From Erythrobacter cryptus DSM 12079 (GTDB lineage Bacteria; Pseudomonadota; Alphaproteobacteria; Sphingomonadales; Sphingomonadaceae): a DNA stretch of 64,000 bases. The stretch spans positions 1-64,000 of the forward strand of contig NZ_AUHC01000010.1 of the NCBI RefSeq assembly GCF_000422985.1. The letters run 5' to 3'. Positions within the stretch are counted from its first letter, which is position 1. The number at the start of each line of letters is the position of its first letter. A program made the translations under genes and the position numbers. The notes beneath the pieces were generated by a model that saw nothing but the letters and a program-made list of their open reading frames with translations, made no database searches and was not told the DNA's origin. Shown piece by piece: positions 33,594-43,086 of the stretch.

Positions 33594-34763
33594 ATGAGCG
33601 CCCCCCTTCGCCTTGAGCCTGACCTGATGCCCCGCGCCGAGGCCGCCGCGCTGTTCGATCTGCCGCGCCCCGCCGCCGATTGCCGGATCGTGGTGGCGAT
33701 GAGCGGCGGGGTCGATTCCTCGGTGGTCGCAGCCCTTGCCCAGGCGAGCGGCGCCGAGGTGATCGGGATCACGCTCCAGCTTTACGATTATGGCGCCGCC
33801 ACCGGGCGCAAGGGCGCCTGCTGCGCCGGCGATGACATCCGCGATGCCCGCGCCGTGGCCGATCGGCTGGGGATCGCGCATTATGTCTTCGATCACGAAA
33901 GCGCCTTTCGCGAGGAGGTGGTCGAGGCCTTCGCCGACGAATATCTCGCCGGGCGCACCCCTGTCCCCTGCATCCGCTGCAACATGGGGCCCAAGTTCAC
34001 CGATCTTTTCGCCATGGCGCGCGAGCTCAGGGCCGATTGCCTGGCCACCGGGCACTATGTGCGCCGGGTGATGGGCGGGCACGGCCCCGAGCTGCACCGC
34101 GCCTGCGATCCGGCGCGCGACCAGTCCTATTTCCTCTATGCCACCACCGAAGCGCAGCTGTCCTTCCTGCGCTTTCCGCTGGGCGGGATGGACAAGCGCG
34201 CGGTGCGCGCGCTGGCCGAGGCGGCGGGCCTCAGGAACGCCGCCAAGCCCGATTCGCAGGATATCTGCTTCGTGCCCGATGGCGATTATGCCCGGGTGGT
34301 GACACGCCTGCGCCCCGAGGCCGCCGCGCCGGGGCGGATCGTCCACGCCGCCACCGGCGAGACGCTGGGCACGCATCAGGGGATCATCCATTTCACCGTG
34401 GGCCAGAGGAAGGGCCTGGCCATCGGTGGGCAGGCCGAGCCGCTCTATGTCATCGGGATCGATGCCGAGACGCGCGAGGTGCGGGTGGGGCCGCGGCGGA
34501 TGCTGGGGGTGAGCGCCGCCCATCTGGTCGAGACCAACCGCATCGGGGCGCTGCCCGATGCGCCGCTCACCGCCAAGGTGAGGAGCCTGGCCAAGCCCGT
34601 GCCGGTCACGCTCGATGGCCCGCTGGGTGAGGGCAGGGCCACCACCATCCGCTTTGCCGCGCCCGAATATGGCGTCGCCCCAGGGCAGGCGGCGGTGCTC
34701 TATGCCGGCGAGCGGGTGGTGGGCGGCGGCTGGATCGCCGGAACCGATCCGGCGGAAGGCTGA
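33594..34763 (+). CDS. mnmA: tRNA-specific 2-thiouridylase
   Basis: This 389-residue PP-loop ATPase puts sulfur on U34 of tRNA-Lys, -Glu and -Gln. The ATP loop is S37-G-G-V-D-S-S43. The catalytic cysteine pair appears to be C126 (P-C-I-R-C) and about C224 (D-I-C-F-V-P). The C-terminal tRNA-binding and beta-barrel domains ([10 protein letters not shown]) are intact and the length fits the family. The ATG at 33594 is preferred; an internal ATG exists at residue 12. Confidence 0.95.
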   Translation: MSAPLRLEPDLMPRAEAAALFDLPRPAADCRIVVAMSGGVDSSVVAALAQASGAEVIGITLQLYDYGAATGRKGACCAGDDIRDARAVADRLGIAHYVFDHESAFREEVVEAFADEYLAGRTPVPCIRCNMGPKFTDLFAMARELRADCLATGHYVRRVMGGHGPELHRACDPARDQSYFLYATTEAQLSFLRFPLGGMDKRAVRALAEAAGLRNAAKPDSQDICFVPDGDYARVVTRLRPEAAAPGRIVHAATGETLGTHQGIIHFTVGQRKGLAIGGQAEPLYVIGIDAETREVRVGPRRMLGVSAAHLVETNRIGALPDAPLTAKVRSLAKPVPVTLDGPLGEGRATTIRFAAPEYGVAPGQAAVLYAGERVVGGGWIAGTDPAEG

Positions 34764-34784
34764 GCCGCCGCTGCCGCGCGCGCC

Positions 34785-35135
34785 TCAATCCTCCCAGGGA
34801 TCGAGCACGCAGCCATAGCCCGGCTTGAGGCGCGCGGTTTCCTCGGCCACCAGCGGGAAGCGCGCGGTGACGCTTTTGTCCGCCGCATCCTCGCGCAGCG
34901 TCACCAGTTCCATGCCGGCGAGCTTGTCCTTGGCGCAGTCTTCAAGGCTGCGCCCGGCAACGAAGCGGCACGAGCAGGCGACCCGGGCGGAATAGGCCGC
35001 GGCAATCGTGCCATAGCCGGTGATCGGGGCGCGATAGACGAAGGCGGCAAGCGCGAGCGCGATCAGCCCGGCAGCCGCCAGCCACAGGCCCCAGCGCCGC
35101 GAGGGGCGCGCCGTTGCCGCAGGAAAATTCGCCAT
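34785..35135 (-). CDS. single-pass membrane protein, unknown
   Basis: This 116-residue protein has an Arg-flanked hydrophobic segment (about 15-37, L-W-L-A-A-A-G-L-I-A-L-A-L-A-A-F-V-Y) and a small periplasmic domain with four cysteines, C54-S-C56 in A-R-V-A-C-S-C-R-F, C67 in L-E-D-C and a last one near the C-terminus (Y-G-C-V-L). The cysteines suggest disulfides in the periplasm. It faces away from the adjacent serine hydrolase gene, 36 bases apart, with which it may share a promoter region. Function unknown. The longer open frame upstream to 35633 is antisense to that gene. Confidence 0.75.
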   Translation of the reverse strand: MANFPAATARPSRRWGLWLAAAGLIALALAAFVYRAPITGYGTIAAAYSARVACSCRFVAGRSLEDCAKDKLAGMELVTLREDAADKSVTARFPLVAEETARLKPGYGCVLDPWED

Positions 35136-35171
35136 TGCCAAGCCTTTCCGGTTGGGGAATGGGGGGGGGCG

Positions 35172-36314
35172 ATGCCCCGCCCAAGCCCCGTCCTTAACCG
35201 CGCCGCCGCGCTCGCGCCAGCCCTGCTCGTGATGGCGGGGTGCAGCGCTGGAACCCCGGCGGAAAGGCCCCCGCTCACCGAGGCCGCCCGCGCCGCGGTG
35301 AGCGCCAATGCCGGGGCCCCGCGCGAGCAATTGGCACGCGAGATCGACGATCTTTTCACCCTGCCTGGCCTTGGCGAAACCCGCGCGGTGGTGGTGATCG
35401 CCGATGGCAAGCTTGCCGCCGAACGCTATGCCCCCGGCTATGGTCCGCAGACGCGCTTTGTCAGCTGGTCGATGGCAAAGACGGTGACCGCGGTGCTCAT
35501 CGGCCTGCTCGTGGCCGATGGCAAGCTCAGCCTCGATGCCCCCGCCCCGGTGCCGCTGTGGCAGCGCCCCGGCGATCCGCGCGCCGAGATCACCCTGCGC
35601 CACCTGCTGCAGATGCGCAGCGGGCTGCGCCACACCGAAAGCGGCGATCCGCCCTATGAATCGAGCGAGGTGAGGATGCTGTTCCTCGACGGGCGCGATA
35701 ACATGGCCAAATGGGCCGAAGAACAGCCGCTCGAGGCCGAGCCGGGTGCCAAGTTCGAATATTCCTCGAACACCAGCGTGATCCTTGCCGATATCGCCGC
35801 GCGTGCGCTCACCCCCAGCACCAGCCCCGAGGCGCGGCGCAAGGCCGTGGCCGACTATCTCCAGCTGCGCCTGTTCGGCCCCTTGGGCATGACCAGCATG
35901 GTGCCCGAGTTCGATGCTTCAGGCACGCTGATCGGCGGCAGCCTGATGCACGCCAGCGCGCGCGATTGGGCGAAGTTCGGGGAGTTCCTGCGGCGCAAGG
36001 GCCGCGCCCCGAGCGGCGAGCAGCTGGTGCCACAGCGCTGGATCGAGGCGATGGTCACCCCCAGCCCGGTGCGCGCCAATTATGGGTTTCAGATCTGGCT
36101 CAACCGCCCGCTGCCCGAAGGCGAGGAGCAGCCGCTGTTCCCCGACCGCGCGCCCCGCAGCCTGTTTGCGATGATCGGCCACATGGGCCAATATGTGCTG
36201 GTCTCGCCCCAGCAGCGCGTCACGCTGGTGCGGCTCGGCCATTCGGATGACAAAGAGCGCCCACCGATGCTCCAGCAGGCCGCCGACGTGCTCGCGCTCT
36301 ATCCGGATTCCTGA
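35172..36314 (+). CDS. beta-lactamase-family serine hydrolase (lipoprotein)
   Basis: This 380-residue protein has a lipoprotein signal (L-L-V-M-A-G-C24) and the motifs of class C-type serine hydrolases: S-x-x-K as S-M-A-K in S-W-S-M-A-K-T (~97-103) and the Y-S-S-N tyrosine motif (Y-x-N type). A C-terminal H-M-G-Q-Y region lies where the third (KTG-like) motif is expected. Such proteins are carboxylesterases, peptidases or penicillin-binding relatives more often than true beta-lactamases. A GC-rich hairpin follows the stop. Confidence 0.88.
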   Translation: MPRPSPVLNRAAALAPALLVMAGCSAGTPAERPPLTEAARAAVSANAGAPREQLAREIDDLFTLPGLGETRAVVVIADGKLAAERYAPGYGPQTRFVSWSMAKTVTAVLIGLLVADGKLSLDAPAPVPLWQRPGDPRAEITLRHLLQMRSGLRHTESGDPPYESSEVRMLFLDGRDNMAKWAEEQPLEAEPGAKFEYSSNTSVILADIAARALTPSTSPEARRKAVADYLQLRLFGPLGMTSMVPEFDASGTLIGGSLMHASARDWAKFGEFLRRKGRAPSGEQLVPQRWIEAMVTPSPVRANYGFQIWLNRPLPEGEEQPLFPDRAPRSLFAMIGHMGQYVLVSPQQRVTLVRLGHSDDKERPPMLQQAADVLALYPDS

Positions 36315-36318
36315 GGTT

Positions 36319-36340
36319 CCGGGCGCCATCCGGCGCCCGG
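36319..36340. terminator. hairpin between convergent genes
   Basis: CCGGGCGCC, four loop bases (ATCC), GGCGCCCGG: a perfect nine-base-pair stem 5 bases after the stop of the serine hydrolase, in the gap before the convergent phzF-like gene. There is no T-run, so it is a terminator-like hairpin, not a proven intrinsic terminator. Confidence 0.5.
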
Positions 36341-36412
36341 TCCTCGCTAGGCGCGCAGCAAGCTGCGCCCGCTGCGGGCGGGCGGTTGCCCTTGCGGTCG
36401 CTGCGCGACCGA

Positions 36413-37207
36413 TCAGAGATAGAAGCTGCCCGCGACCACGGTGACGCAGGGCCCGCCAAGCCACACCCGCGCGCCATCGCGCCTGAGCGTGAGATCGCCG
36501 CCGCGCGCCGAGGCCTGGTGCGCGCTCATCCGATCACGCCCCAGCCGCTTGCCCCAGAAGGGCGCGAGCACGGCATGGGCCGAGCCGGTGACCGCATCCT
36601 CGTCCACCCCCGCGCCGGGCACGAACACCCGGCTGACGATATCGGTCTTCTCCCCAGGCGCGGTGCAGATGAACTGGTCTGGCCCCAGGGCACCGAGCGC
36701 GCGCAGATCGGGCGCGAGGGCGCGCACCGCCGCTTCGCTTTCGAACAGGAAGATGTTGTAGCGATCGGTATTGCGCCACACCTCCAGCGGCGCTGCACCG
36801 AGGAGCGCGATTGCCTCGGGGTATTCGCCCGGCGCGGTCGGGATCGCCGGGAGCGCCAGTTCATAAGCAGCGCCGGCGCGCACCACCTCGAGAATGCCCG
36901 CCTGGCGGGTGCGGAAGGTGACGCGCGCGCCCCCGCCTTGCGTGAGCAGGACATGCCCCGCGGCCAGCGTCGCATGGCCGCACAGCGCCACCTCGCAGGC
37001 CGGGGTGCACCAGCGCAGCTCCCAATCCGCCGCGCCGCTGCAATCGCGCACCACGAAGGCGGTTTCGGCAAAGAGGTTTTCTGCGGCGATGGCGATCAGC
37101 TCGGCATCGGGGAGCCATGCCTCGAGCACCATCACCGCCGCCTGATTGCCGCCAAAGGGCCGCGCGGCGAAGGCATCGACGTGCCAATAGGGGATGGTCT
37201 GCGCCAT
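36413..37207 (-). CDS. PhzF-family isomerase-like protein
   Basis: This 264-residue protein has two similar halves and begins Y-W-H-V-D-A-F-A-A-R-P-F-G-G-N-Q-A-A-V, diagnostic of the PhzF/DapF-like fold. E48 (L-F-A-E-T-A-F) matches the catalytic glutamate of PhzF. The family includes phenazine isomerase and many uncharacterised enzymes; no phenazine genes are nearby, so the substrate is unknown. The ATG at 37207 has a GAGG ribosome-binding site eight bases upstream; a GTG at 37219 that overlaps the pdxH stop is the alternative. Confidence 0.9.
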   Translation of the reverse strand: MAQTIPYWHVDAFAARPFGGNQAAVMVLEAWLPDAELIAIAAENLFAETAFVVRDCSGAADWELRWCTPACEVALCGHATLAAGHVLLTQGGGARVTFRTRQAGILEVVRAGAAYELALPAIPTAPGEYPEAIALLGAAPLEVWRNTDRYNIFLFESEAAVRALAPDLRALGALGPDQFICTAPGEKTDIVSRVFVPGAGVDEDAVTGSAHAVLAPFWGKRLGRDRMSAHQASARGGDLTLRRDGARVWLGGPCVTVVAGSFYL

Positions 37208-37215
37208 GATGGGCC

Positions 37216-37872
37216 TCACGGATAGAGCAGGGTGTCGTGCCAGGGCGCATCGGGGCCCTCGCGGGTGAAGAGCCGGCGATCATGCAGGCGGTTGGGCCGG
37301 TCGATCCAGAACTCGATCCGCCGCGGCGAGAGGGTAAAGCCGGTCCAGTGCGGCGGGCGCGGCACCTTGCCTTCGGCCTCGTGCGCGGCCCAGATCTCCT
37401 GCACCCGGGCAAGATAGGTGCCCCGATCGGCGAGCGGGCGCGACTGGTCGGACGCGGCGCTGCCGACCTGGCTCTTGTAGGGGCGCGAGTGGAAATAGGC
37501 ATCGGCGCGCTGCGGCGAGACCTCGCTCAAGGGGCCTTCGATGCGGATCTGGCGGCGCAGGCTCTTCCAGTGGAACAGCAAGGCGGCCTGCATGTTGGCG
37601 CGGATTTCCGCGCCCTTGCGGCTTTGGGCATTGGTGAAGAAGGTGAAGCCGCCCCCGGCGATCTCGCCCGCCCCGTGGCCTTTGAGAAGCACCATGCGCA
37701 CCGAGGGCGCGCCCGTGGGCGTGGCGGTGGCGAGCGCCATGGCGTTGGGATCGTTGGGTTCGCCCACGTGGGCTGCGGCGAACCATTCCTCGAACAGCGC
37801 GAAGGGATCGGCCCCTTCCGGGATCACGCTGTCGGCAAGCGCGGCATCGTCAAGCGGGACGGGATCAGTCAT
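37216..37872 (-). CDS. pdxH: pyridoxamine 5'-phosphate oxidase
   Basis: This 218-residue FMN enzyme makes pyridoxal phosphate. The FMN/substrate signatures are present: R-M-V-L-L-K-G, F-F-T-N-A-Q-S-R-K-G, Q-I-R-I-E-G-P, H-S-R-P-Y-K-S-Q-V-G-S-A-A-S-D-Q-S and the C-terminal R-L-H-D-R-R-L-F. I chose ATG 37872 (M-T-D-P-V) because the extension to 38010 is not family-like. It is divergent from the dnaJ-like gene and precedes the phzF-like gene in one transcript. Confidence 0.95.
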   Translation of the reverse strand: MTDPVPLDDAALADSVIPEGADPFALFEEWFAAAHVGEPNDPNAMALATATPTGAPSVRMVLLKGHGAGEIAGGGFTFFTNAQSRKGAEIRANMQAALLFHWKSLRRQIRIEGPLSEVSPQRADAYFHSRPYKSQVGSAASDQSRPLADRGTYLARVQEIWAAHEAEGKVPRPPHWTGFTLSPRRIEFWIDRPNRLHDRRLFTREGPDAPWHDTLLYP

Positions 37873-38057
37873 CGGCGCAAGTCTCCCTGGTGGCCGGCTG
37901 CGGCCATAGCGACGCCGCCAGGCAGGGGAAAGCCGCAAGCGCGCGCCTTTGGCGGAGCCGATCGGCGGCTCGTCGATTGGGGCGAACGACCCGACGTGCC
38001 CGATCACCATTCAGGGCCCGCTTGCACCCGGGCGCTGTATCACCTAGCTAACACGCC

Positions 38058-39050
38058 ATGCGCGATCCCTATACCATCCTCGGCGTTCCCCGCACCGCCT
38101 CCGAGGCGGACATCAAGAGCGCCTATCGCAAGCTCGCCAAGGAGCTGCACCCCGATCGCAACAAGGACAATCCCCAGGCGGCCGAAAAGTTTGCCGAGGC
38201 CACCCGCGCCTATGATCTGCTTTCGGACAAGAACAAGCGCGCTCAGTATGACCGCGGCGAGATCGATGCCGAGGGCAACCCCGCCAATCCCTTCGCCGGC
38301 ATGGGCGCGCGCGGCGCCTATGGCCGCGGCGGCACCTATGGCGCCGGGCCCGGCGGCGCGGGCGGCCCCGAGTTCGGCGGTTTTGGCGGGGAGGAGATTG
38401 ATCTGAGCGAGCTTTTCGAGGGCCTGTTCGGCACTCGCGCGCGCGCCCAGCCGGGGAGCAATGGCACCCGCCGCGGCTTTGGCCGCCAGCCCCCGCCGCC
38501 GCCGCCGAAGCGCGGCGCCGATATCCACTACCGCCTCGCCGTGCCCTTCGTCGAGGCCGCCGCCGGGCGTGACCAGCGCATCACCCTGGCTGATGGCAAG
38601 GCGATCAGCCTGAAACTGCCCGCCGGGGTGGAGGACGGCACGGTGATGCGGCTCAAGGGCAAGGGCCAGCCCGGCCCGGGCGGCAATGGCGATGGGCTGG
38701 TGATGGTCGAGATCGGCCCGCACCCGTTCTTCAAGCGCGATGGCGACAATATCCGCATGGACCTGCCGATCACGCTCGACGAGGCGGTGCGCGGGGCCAA
38801 GGTCAAGTGCCCCACGGTCGATGGCGCGGTGATGCTGACGATCAAGCCCGGCAGCTCGAGCGGCACGGTGCTGCGCCTGGCCGGCAAGGGCTGGACCAAG
38901 AAGAACGGCAAGCTCATTGATGGCAAGATGGAACGCGGCGATCAGCTGGTGACGCTCGAGATCCAGCTTCCTTCAGACCTCGCCGAGCTCGAGCGGCGGC
39001 TTGAAGGCTGGATCGATCCGGCCCGCCCGCGGGAGAAGTTCGGCCTTTAA
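38058..39050 (+). CDS. DnaJ/CbpA-type co-chaperone
   Basis: This 330-residue protein has an N-terminal J-domain with H31-P-D33, a Gly/Phe-rich linker (about 85-155) and a C-terminal substrate-binding domain ([14 protein letters not shown] ... [10 protein letters not shown]). There is no four-repeat CxxCxGxG zinc domain, so it is class B (CbpA-like) and not classic DnaJ. It should stimulate DnaK. It is the first gene of a run leading to fabI. Confidence 0.92.
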   Translation: MRDPYTILGVPRTASEADIKSAYRKLAKELHPDRNKDNPQAAEKFAEATRAYDLLSDKNKRAQYDRGEIDAEGNPANPFAGMGARGAYGRGGTYGAGPGGAGGPEFGGFGGEEIDLSELFEGLFGTRARAQPGSNGTRRGFGRQPPPPPPKRGADIHYRLAVPFVEAAAGRDQRITLADGKAISLKLPAGVEDGTVMRLKGKGQPGPGGNGDGLVMVEIGPHPFFKRDGDNIRMDLPITLDEAVRGAKVKCPTVDGAVMLTIKPGSSSGTVLRLAGKGWTKKNGKLIDGKMERGDQLVTLEIQLPSDLAELERRLEGWIDPARPREKFGL

Positions 39051-39078
39051 GGGGCCGGGCGCGCGGGGCCTTGCAGCC

Positions 39079-39954
39079 GTGGCCGGTGCCAACACCCCCA
39101 CCCGCGCGCTCGGGATCGTCCGCCGGGTGGCGGTGGGCACCTTCAACGATGGTTTCATCCACGCCGGCAACCTCGCCTATCTGGCGATGCTGGCGATCTT
39201 TCCCTTCTTCATCATCGGCGCGGCGCTGTTCGATCTCATCGGCGGGCGCGCCAATGCCCGGGCGATGGTCGAAGCCGTGGGCGCGGCGCTGCCGCAATCG
39301 GTGGCCGCGGTGATCGTGCCGGTGGCCGAGGACGTGATCTATGCCCGATCGGGCTGGCTCTTGTGGCTGGGCGCGGCGGTGGGGCTGTGGACGGTCTCGA
39401 GCCTGATCGAGACCATCCGGGATATCCTGCGCCGCGCCTATGGTGCCCCGCCGACCGGCCAGGCCTTCTGGAAGACCCGGCTCGGCGCTTTCGGGCTGAT
39501 CCTCGGCGCGGTGGTGGTGCTGATGCTCTCGCTCTTTGCCCAGGTGGCGATCGGCGCGGCGCAGGTGGTGATCGCCAGGGCCTTTCCCGAACTCGCCGAG
39601 GCGATCGCCACCCTGAGCCTCTCGCGCATCGTCCCGGCGCTGGGGCTGGCAGGCTCGCTCTACACCCTGTTCCTGGTGCTCACCCCCGCGCCCTACCGCC
39701 GGCGCGAGGTGCCGCGCTGGCCGGGCGCGCTGTTCACCATGGTCTGGTGGCTGGCGGTCGCCGCGGCCCTGCCAATCGTGCTCGGCACCTTCTTCACCTA
39801 TGATCTCACCTATGGCAGCCTTGCCGGGAGCATGGTGACGCTGCTGTTTTTCTGGCTTGTCGGGCTCGGTCTGGTTATCGGCGCGGAGTTGAACGCGGCG
39901 CTCGCACCGCCGCTTGGCAAGCCCGCCGGGGCGGGCGAGGAGACGCAGGAATGA
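39079..39954 (+). CDS. YihY/BrkB-family membrane protein
   Basis: About 291 residues with six hydrophobic segments; the conserved N-terminal part reads N-D-G-F-I-H-A-G-N-L-A-Y-L-A-M-L-A-I-F-P, and G-W-L-L-W-L-G-A-A-V-G-L-W lies in the middle. The family was once annotated as ribonuclease BN, but it is an inner-membrane protein of unknown function. The GTG at 39079 is my choice; the frame stays open into the dnaJ-like gene and no strong ribosome-binding site marks any start, so the N-terminus is uncertain. Its stop overlaps fabI. Confidence 0.85.
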   Translation: MAGANTPTRALGIVRRVAVGTFNDGFIHAGNLAYLAMLAIFPFFIIGAALFDLIGGRANARAMVEAVGAALPQSVAAVIVPVAEDVIYARSGWLLWLGAAVGLWTVSSLIETIRDILRRAYGAPPTGQAFWKTRLGAFGLILGAVVVLMLSLFAQVAIGAAQVVIARAFPELAEAIATLSLSRIVPALGLAGSLYTLFLVLTPAPYRRREVPRWPGALFTMVWWLAVAAALPIVLGTFFTYDLTYGSLAGSMVTLLFFWLVGLGLVIGAELNAALAPPLGKPAGAGEETQE

Positions 39955-40757
39955 GCGGATTGATGGCAGGAAAGCGCGGCCTCATCATGGGGCTGGCCAA
40001 TGACAAGTCGCTGGCCTGGGGGATTGCCCGCAAGCTTAAGGAACAGGGGGCCGAGCTTGCCTTTTCCTACCAGGGCGAGGCGCTGGCCAAGCGGGTGATC
40101 CCGCTGGCCGCGCAGCTGGGCAGCGATTTCACCTTTGAATGTGATGTTGCGCGGATGGAATCGCTCGATGCCGCCTTCGCCGCGCTCAAGGCGCGCTGGG
40201 AGACGATCGATTTCGTCGTCCATGCGATCGGCTTTTCCGACAAGAACGAGCTGCGCGGCAAGTTCATCGACACCAGCCTCGACAATTTCCTCCTCACCAT
40301 GAACGTCTCGGCCTATTCGCTGGTGGCGGTGGCCCAGCGCGCCGCGGCGATGATGCCCGAAAGCGGCGGGGCGATCCTCACCCTGTCCTATTACGGCGCG
40401 GAAAAGGTGGTGCCGCATTACAACGTGATGGGCGTGGCCAAGGCCGCGCTCGAGACCAGCGTGCGCTATCTGGCCAATGACCTTGGCCCGCGCGGCATCC
40501 GCGTCAACGCCATCAGCGCCGGGCCGATCAAGACCCTGGCCGCCAGCGGGATCGGCGATTTCCGCTATATCCTCAAGTGGAACGAGCTCAATGCGCCGCT
40601 GCGGCGCAATGTCACGATCGAGGATGTCGGCGGGGCCGGGCTCTATCTGCTCTCCGATCTCGCCTCCGGCGTCACCGGCGAGGTGCACCATGTCGATGCG
40701 GGCTATCACATCATCGGCATGAAGCAGGAAGACGCGCCCGACATCGCGCTTTCTTAA
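39951..40757 (+). CDS. fabI: enoyl-[acyl-carrier-protein] reductase (NADH)
   Basis: This 268-residue SDR-type enzyme performs the last step of fatty-acid elongation. It begins G-L-M-A-G-K-R-G-L-I-M-G-L-A-N-D-K-S, typical of FabI, and has Y157-x6-K164 (H-Y-N-V-M-G-V-A-K), which is the FabI spacing instead of the YxxxK of ordinary SDRs. The C-terminal V-D-A-G-Y-H-I-I-G-M is also diagnostic. The ATG overlaps the preceding stop (ATGA). Confidence 0.97.
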   Translation: MSGLMAGKRGLIMGLANDKSLAWGIARKLKEQGAELAFSYQGEALAKRVIPLAAQLGSDFTFECDVARMESLDAAFAALKARWETIDFVVHAIGFSDKNELRGKFIDTSLDNFLLTMNVSAYSLVAVAQRAAAMMPESGGAILTLSYYGAEKVVPHYNVMGVAKAALETSVRYLANDLGPRGIRVNAISAGPIKTLAASGIGDFRYILKWNELNAPLRRNVTIEDVGGAGLYLLSDLASGVTGEVHHVDAGYHIIGMKQEDAPDIALS

Positions 40758-40783
40758 CGCCCGGGCGGCTAAGGGGCGCGGTA

Positions 40784-41797
40784 ATGCAAACCGTTCTTGT
40801 CACCGGATCGGCCGGGTTCATCGGCTATCACCTCAGCGAATGCCTGCTCAGGCAAGGCTTTTCCGTGGTCGGCTATGACGGGATGACCGACTATTACGAC
40901 GTCGCGCTCAAGCAGCAGCGCCACGCCCTCCTCAGCGCCCATCCGCAGTTCACCGCCACCGAGGCGCTGCTCGAGGATTTTGCCCGCCTGCGCGAGGTGG
41001 TGCTGGCCGCACGGCCCGAGATCATCGTCCACCTCGCCGCCCAGGCCGGGGTGCGTTACAGCCTCGAAAACCCGCGCGCCTATGTCGATGCCAATCTGGT
41101 CGGCACCTTCAACCTCATCGAATGCGCGCGCGAGGTAGGCGCGCGCCACCTGCTGATCGCCTCGACCAGCTCGGTCTATGGCGCCAACACCGCCATGCCC
41201 TTTGCCGAGGGCGACAAGGCCGATACCCCGCTCACGCTCTACGCCGCGACCAAGAAGGCGGGCGAGGTGATGGCCCATGCCTATGCCCATCTCCACGGCC
41301 TTCCCACCACCTGCTTTCGCTTCTTCACCGTCTATGGCCCCTGGGGCCGGCCCGACATGGCGCTGTTCAAGTTCACCCGCGGGATTCTCGAGGGCACCCC
41401 GATCGAGATCTACAACGGCGGCGAGATGTACCGCGATTTCACCTATGTCGGCGATCTGGTGCGCGCCATTCGCCTGCTGATCGATGCGGTGCCGCCCCAC
41501 CCCTCCAACGCCGGGCCGGGCGTTCCGGGCGACACGCTCTCGCCGGTTGCGCCCTACCGGGTGGTCAATATCGGCAATGGCCAGAAGGTGCGCCTTGCCG
41601 ATTTCGTCGATGCGATCGAGGCCGAATGCGGGCGCAAGGCCGATCGGCGCCTGCTGCCGATGCAGCCGGGCGATGTGCCGGCAACCTGGGCCGATAATCG
41701 CCTGCTCAAGGCGCTCACCGGCTATGCGCCGCAAACCCCCTTGCGCGAAGGGGTGGCGCGCTTCGTCGCCTGGTATCGGGATTATTACGGGGTCTGA
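40784..41797 (+). CDS. NAD-dependent nucleotide-sugar epimerase (UDP-glucuronate 4-epimerase-like)
   Basis: This 337-residue extended SDR has G8-S-A-G-F-I-G14 and a Y-A-A-T-K-K motif near residue 153. The sequence Y-D-V-A-L-K-Q-Q-R near the N-terminus and Y-G-P-W-G-R-P-D-M-A-L-F-K-F are typical of UDP-glucuronate 4-epimerases that supply galacturonate for polysaccharides. The product specificity is inferred from these blocks. It starts 27 bases after fabI, same direction. Confidence 0.9.
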   Translation: MQTVLVTGSAGFIGYHLSECLLRQGFSVVGYDGMTDYYDVALKQQRHALLSAHPQFTATEALLEDFARLREVVLAARPEIIVHLAAQAGVRYSLENPRAYVDANLVGTFNLIECAREVGARHLLIASTSSVYGANTAMPFAEGDKADTPLTLYAATKKAGEVMAHAYAHLHGLPTTCFRFFTVYGPWGRPDMALFKFTRGILEGTPIEIYNGGEMYRDFTYVGDLVRAIRLLIDAVPPHPSNAGPGVPGDTLSPVAPYRVVNIGNGQKVRLADFVDAIEAECGRKADRRLLPMQPGDVPATWADNRLLKALTGYAPQTPLREGVARFVAWYRDYYGV

Positions 41798-41818
41798 TAA
41801 GGGATTGGCGCGGCTGGC

Positions 41819-42412
41819 TCAGTCACCTTGCGGCGGCGCCGGTTCTTCCTGCGGCACGGAATCGGCTGGCGGCGCGGTTTCGCCCGGCAGTTCGGCATCG
41901 CGCTCGCGCTCGAGCCGCTGCATATATTCGCGCTCGATCATCTCCACCCGCTCCTGCTCGGCGGCGGCTTCGGCATCGATGGTGGCGAGGCGCTCGGCCC
42001 GCGCCTTCTCGATCAACTGGCCGAAGCGCACCTTATCGGCCTCGGCGCGGTCCTTGTAGGCGGCCTCGATGAACTTCTGGGTGCAGCCGGTAAAGCCGCC
42101 AAGCCCGGCGGGCGAGCAGCTCATCGCCCCGAAATCGCCCACATATTTGATCTCTTCCACCTGGCGCGCCCAGGCCTTGTTGGCCGGATCGGTGCTGTAG
42201 CGCAGCGCCGAAGGGATGCGGTAACGCTCCTCCTCGACGAGGATCTCGCACACCACCAGCTCACCCGGCTGGGCCACCGGGCATTCCTCGGCGCTGAAGG
42301 CAATCACCATGTTGATCTTTTCATCGGCGCTCTGGGCCGCAGCGGGGGTGGCCATTGGCAGCGCCGCAGCAGCGCTGGCGGCAAGCAGGGCGGGGGCGAA
42401 GATGCGCGTCAT
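41819..42412 (-). CDS. secreted protein, unknown
   Basis: This 197-residue protein has a signal peptide (cleavage near A-A-A-Q, residue ~27), a domain with four cysteines (E-E-C-P ... V-V-C-E ... S-C-S-P ... G-C-T-Q), a charged helical region (A-E-A-D-K-V-R-F-G-Q-L-I-E-K-A-R), and a Pro/Glu-rich tail. The cysteines suggest periplasmic disulfides. I do not recognise a family. It is the last gene of the leftward run that starts with proA, although the gap to coq7 (126 bases) allows its own promoter. Confidence 0.75.
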   Translation of the reverse strand: MTRIFAPALLAASAAAALPMATPAAAQSADEKINMVIAFSAEECPVAQPGELVVCEILVEEERYRIPSALRYSTDPANKAWARQVEEIKYVGDFGAMSCSPAGLGGFTGCTQKFIEAAYKDRAEADKVRFGQLIEKARAERLATIDAEAAAEQERVEMIEREYMQRLERERDAELPGETAPPADSVPQEEPAPPQGD

Positions 42413-42538
42413 CGCTTGGGGTTCCTTGTCGAAGGAGCAGGCAGCACCAGCGCCCCATGCCCCTCATCCGGGGGGCTTGTCTAGCCTTGCCGGGCTGAAT
42501 GGCGGGTGAAGTGGCGCAAGGCGCGCAGCAAGCCTTGC

Positions 42539-43060
42539 TCAGACCCGCTCGCTCAGGCGAATGGCAAGGCGGCAGCCAAGCCTGATCGCCGCCGAAAGCA
42601 GCGGATAGGCGGGCGCGCGCTCGGCCCCGTGGGCAAGCGCGGCATCGCGGTGTTCGCGCTCATCCTCGCGGAAGGCGGCGATCATCTCAGCGAGTTCGGG
42701 ATCGGCCCCGCTCGCCTCGAGCGCCTCGAGCTGCTCGGAATAGTGGCGGTCGATCTCGGTCTCGATCGCCGCGGTGCAGGCCATCGCCGCCTCGGGCCCG
42801 ATCAGCGCCGTGCCCGCGCCAAGCGCATAGCCGGCGGCCGACCAGAAGGGCTGAAGCGCGGTGGGGCGCACCCCGCGCTGGGCGAGCAGGGCATCGAACT
42901 TTTTGCGGTGCTCGGCCTCCTGCGCGGCCATGTGGCGGATTTCCGCCGAATGGGGCCCGCGATCGCCCATCACCGCGAGCTGGCCCTCATAGATGCGGGT
43001 GGCGCCGAACTCCCCGGCCTGATCGACCCGGATCATGCGGTGCAGGGTCTTGGTGTCCAT
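42539..43060 (-). CDS. coq7: COQ7-type demethoxyubiquinone hydroxylase
   Basis: This 173-residue protein is a di-iron monooxygenase of ubiquinone synthesis. The metal ligands are visible: E17 (A-G-E-F-G-A), E48-x-x-H51 (Q-E-A-E-H-R), and the second half with E-T-E-I-D-R-H-Y and D-E-R-E-H-R. Length and fold fit COQ7/CAT5, the alphaproteobacterial version (E. coli uses UbiF instead). It lies 26 bases after dsbB in a long leftward run. Confidence 0.95.
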   Translation of the reverse strand: MDTKTLHRMIRVDQAGEFGATRIYEGQLAVMGDRGPHSAEIRHMAAQEAEHRKKFDALLAQRGVRPTALQPFWSAAGYALGAGTALIGPEAAMACTAAIETEIDRHYSEQLEALEASGADPELAEMIAAFREDEREHRDAALAHGAERAPAYPLLSAAIRLGCRLAIRLSERV

Positions 43061-43086
43061 GCCGTGCTCCTTTGCGCCTTGTGCGC

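Noticed and set aside
36413-37207. Phenazine biosynthesis gene
   Set aside because: The fold is PhzF-like, but no other phenazine genes are present; most PhzF homologues act elsewhere.
39079-39954. Ribonuclease BN
   Set aside because: YihY-type proteins were given this name by mistake; the sequence is an integral membrane protein without nuclease motifs.
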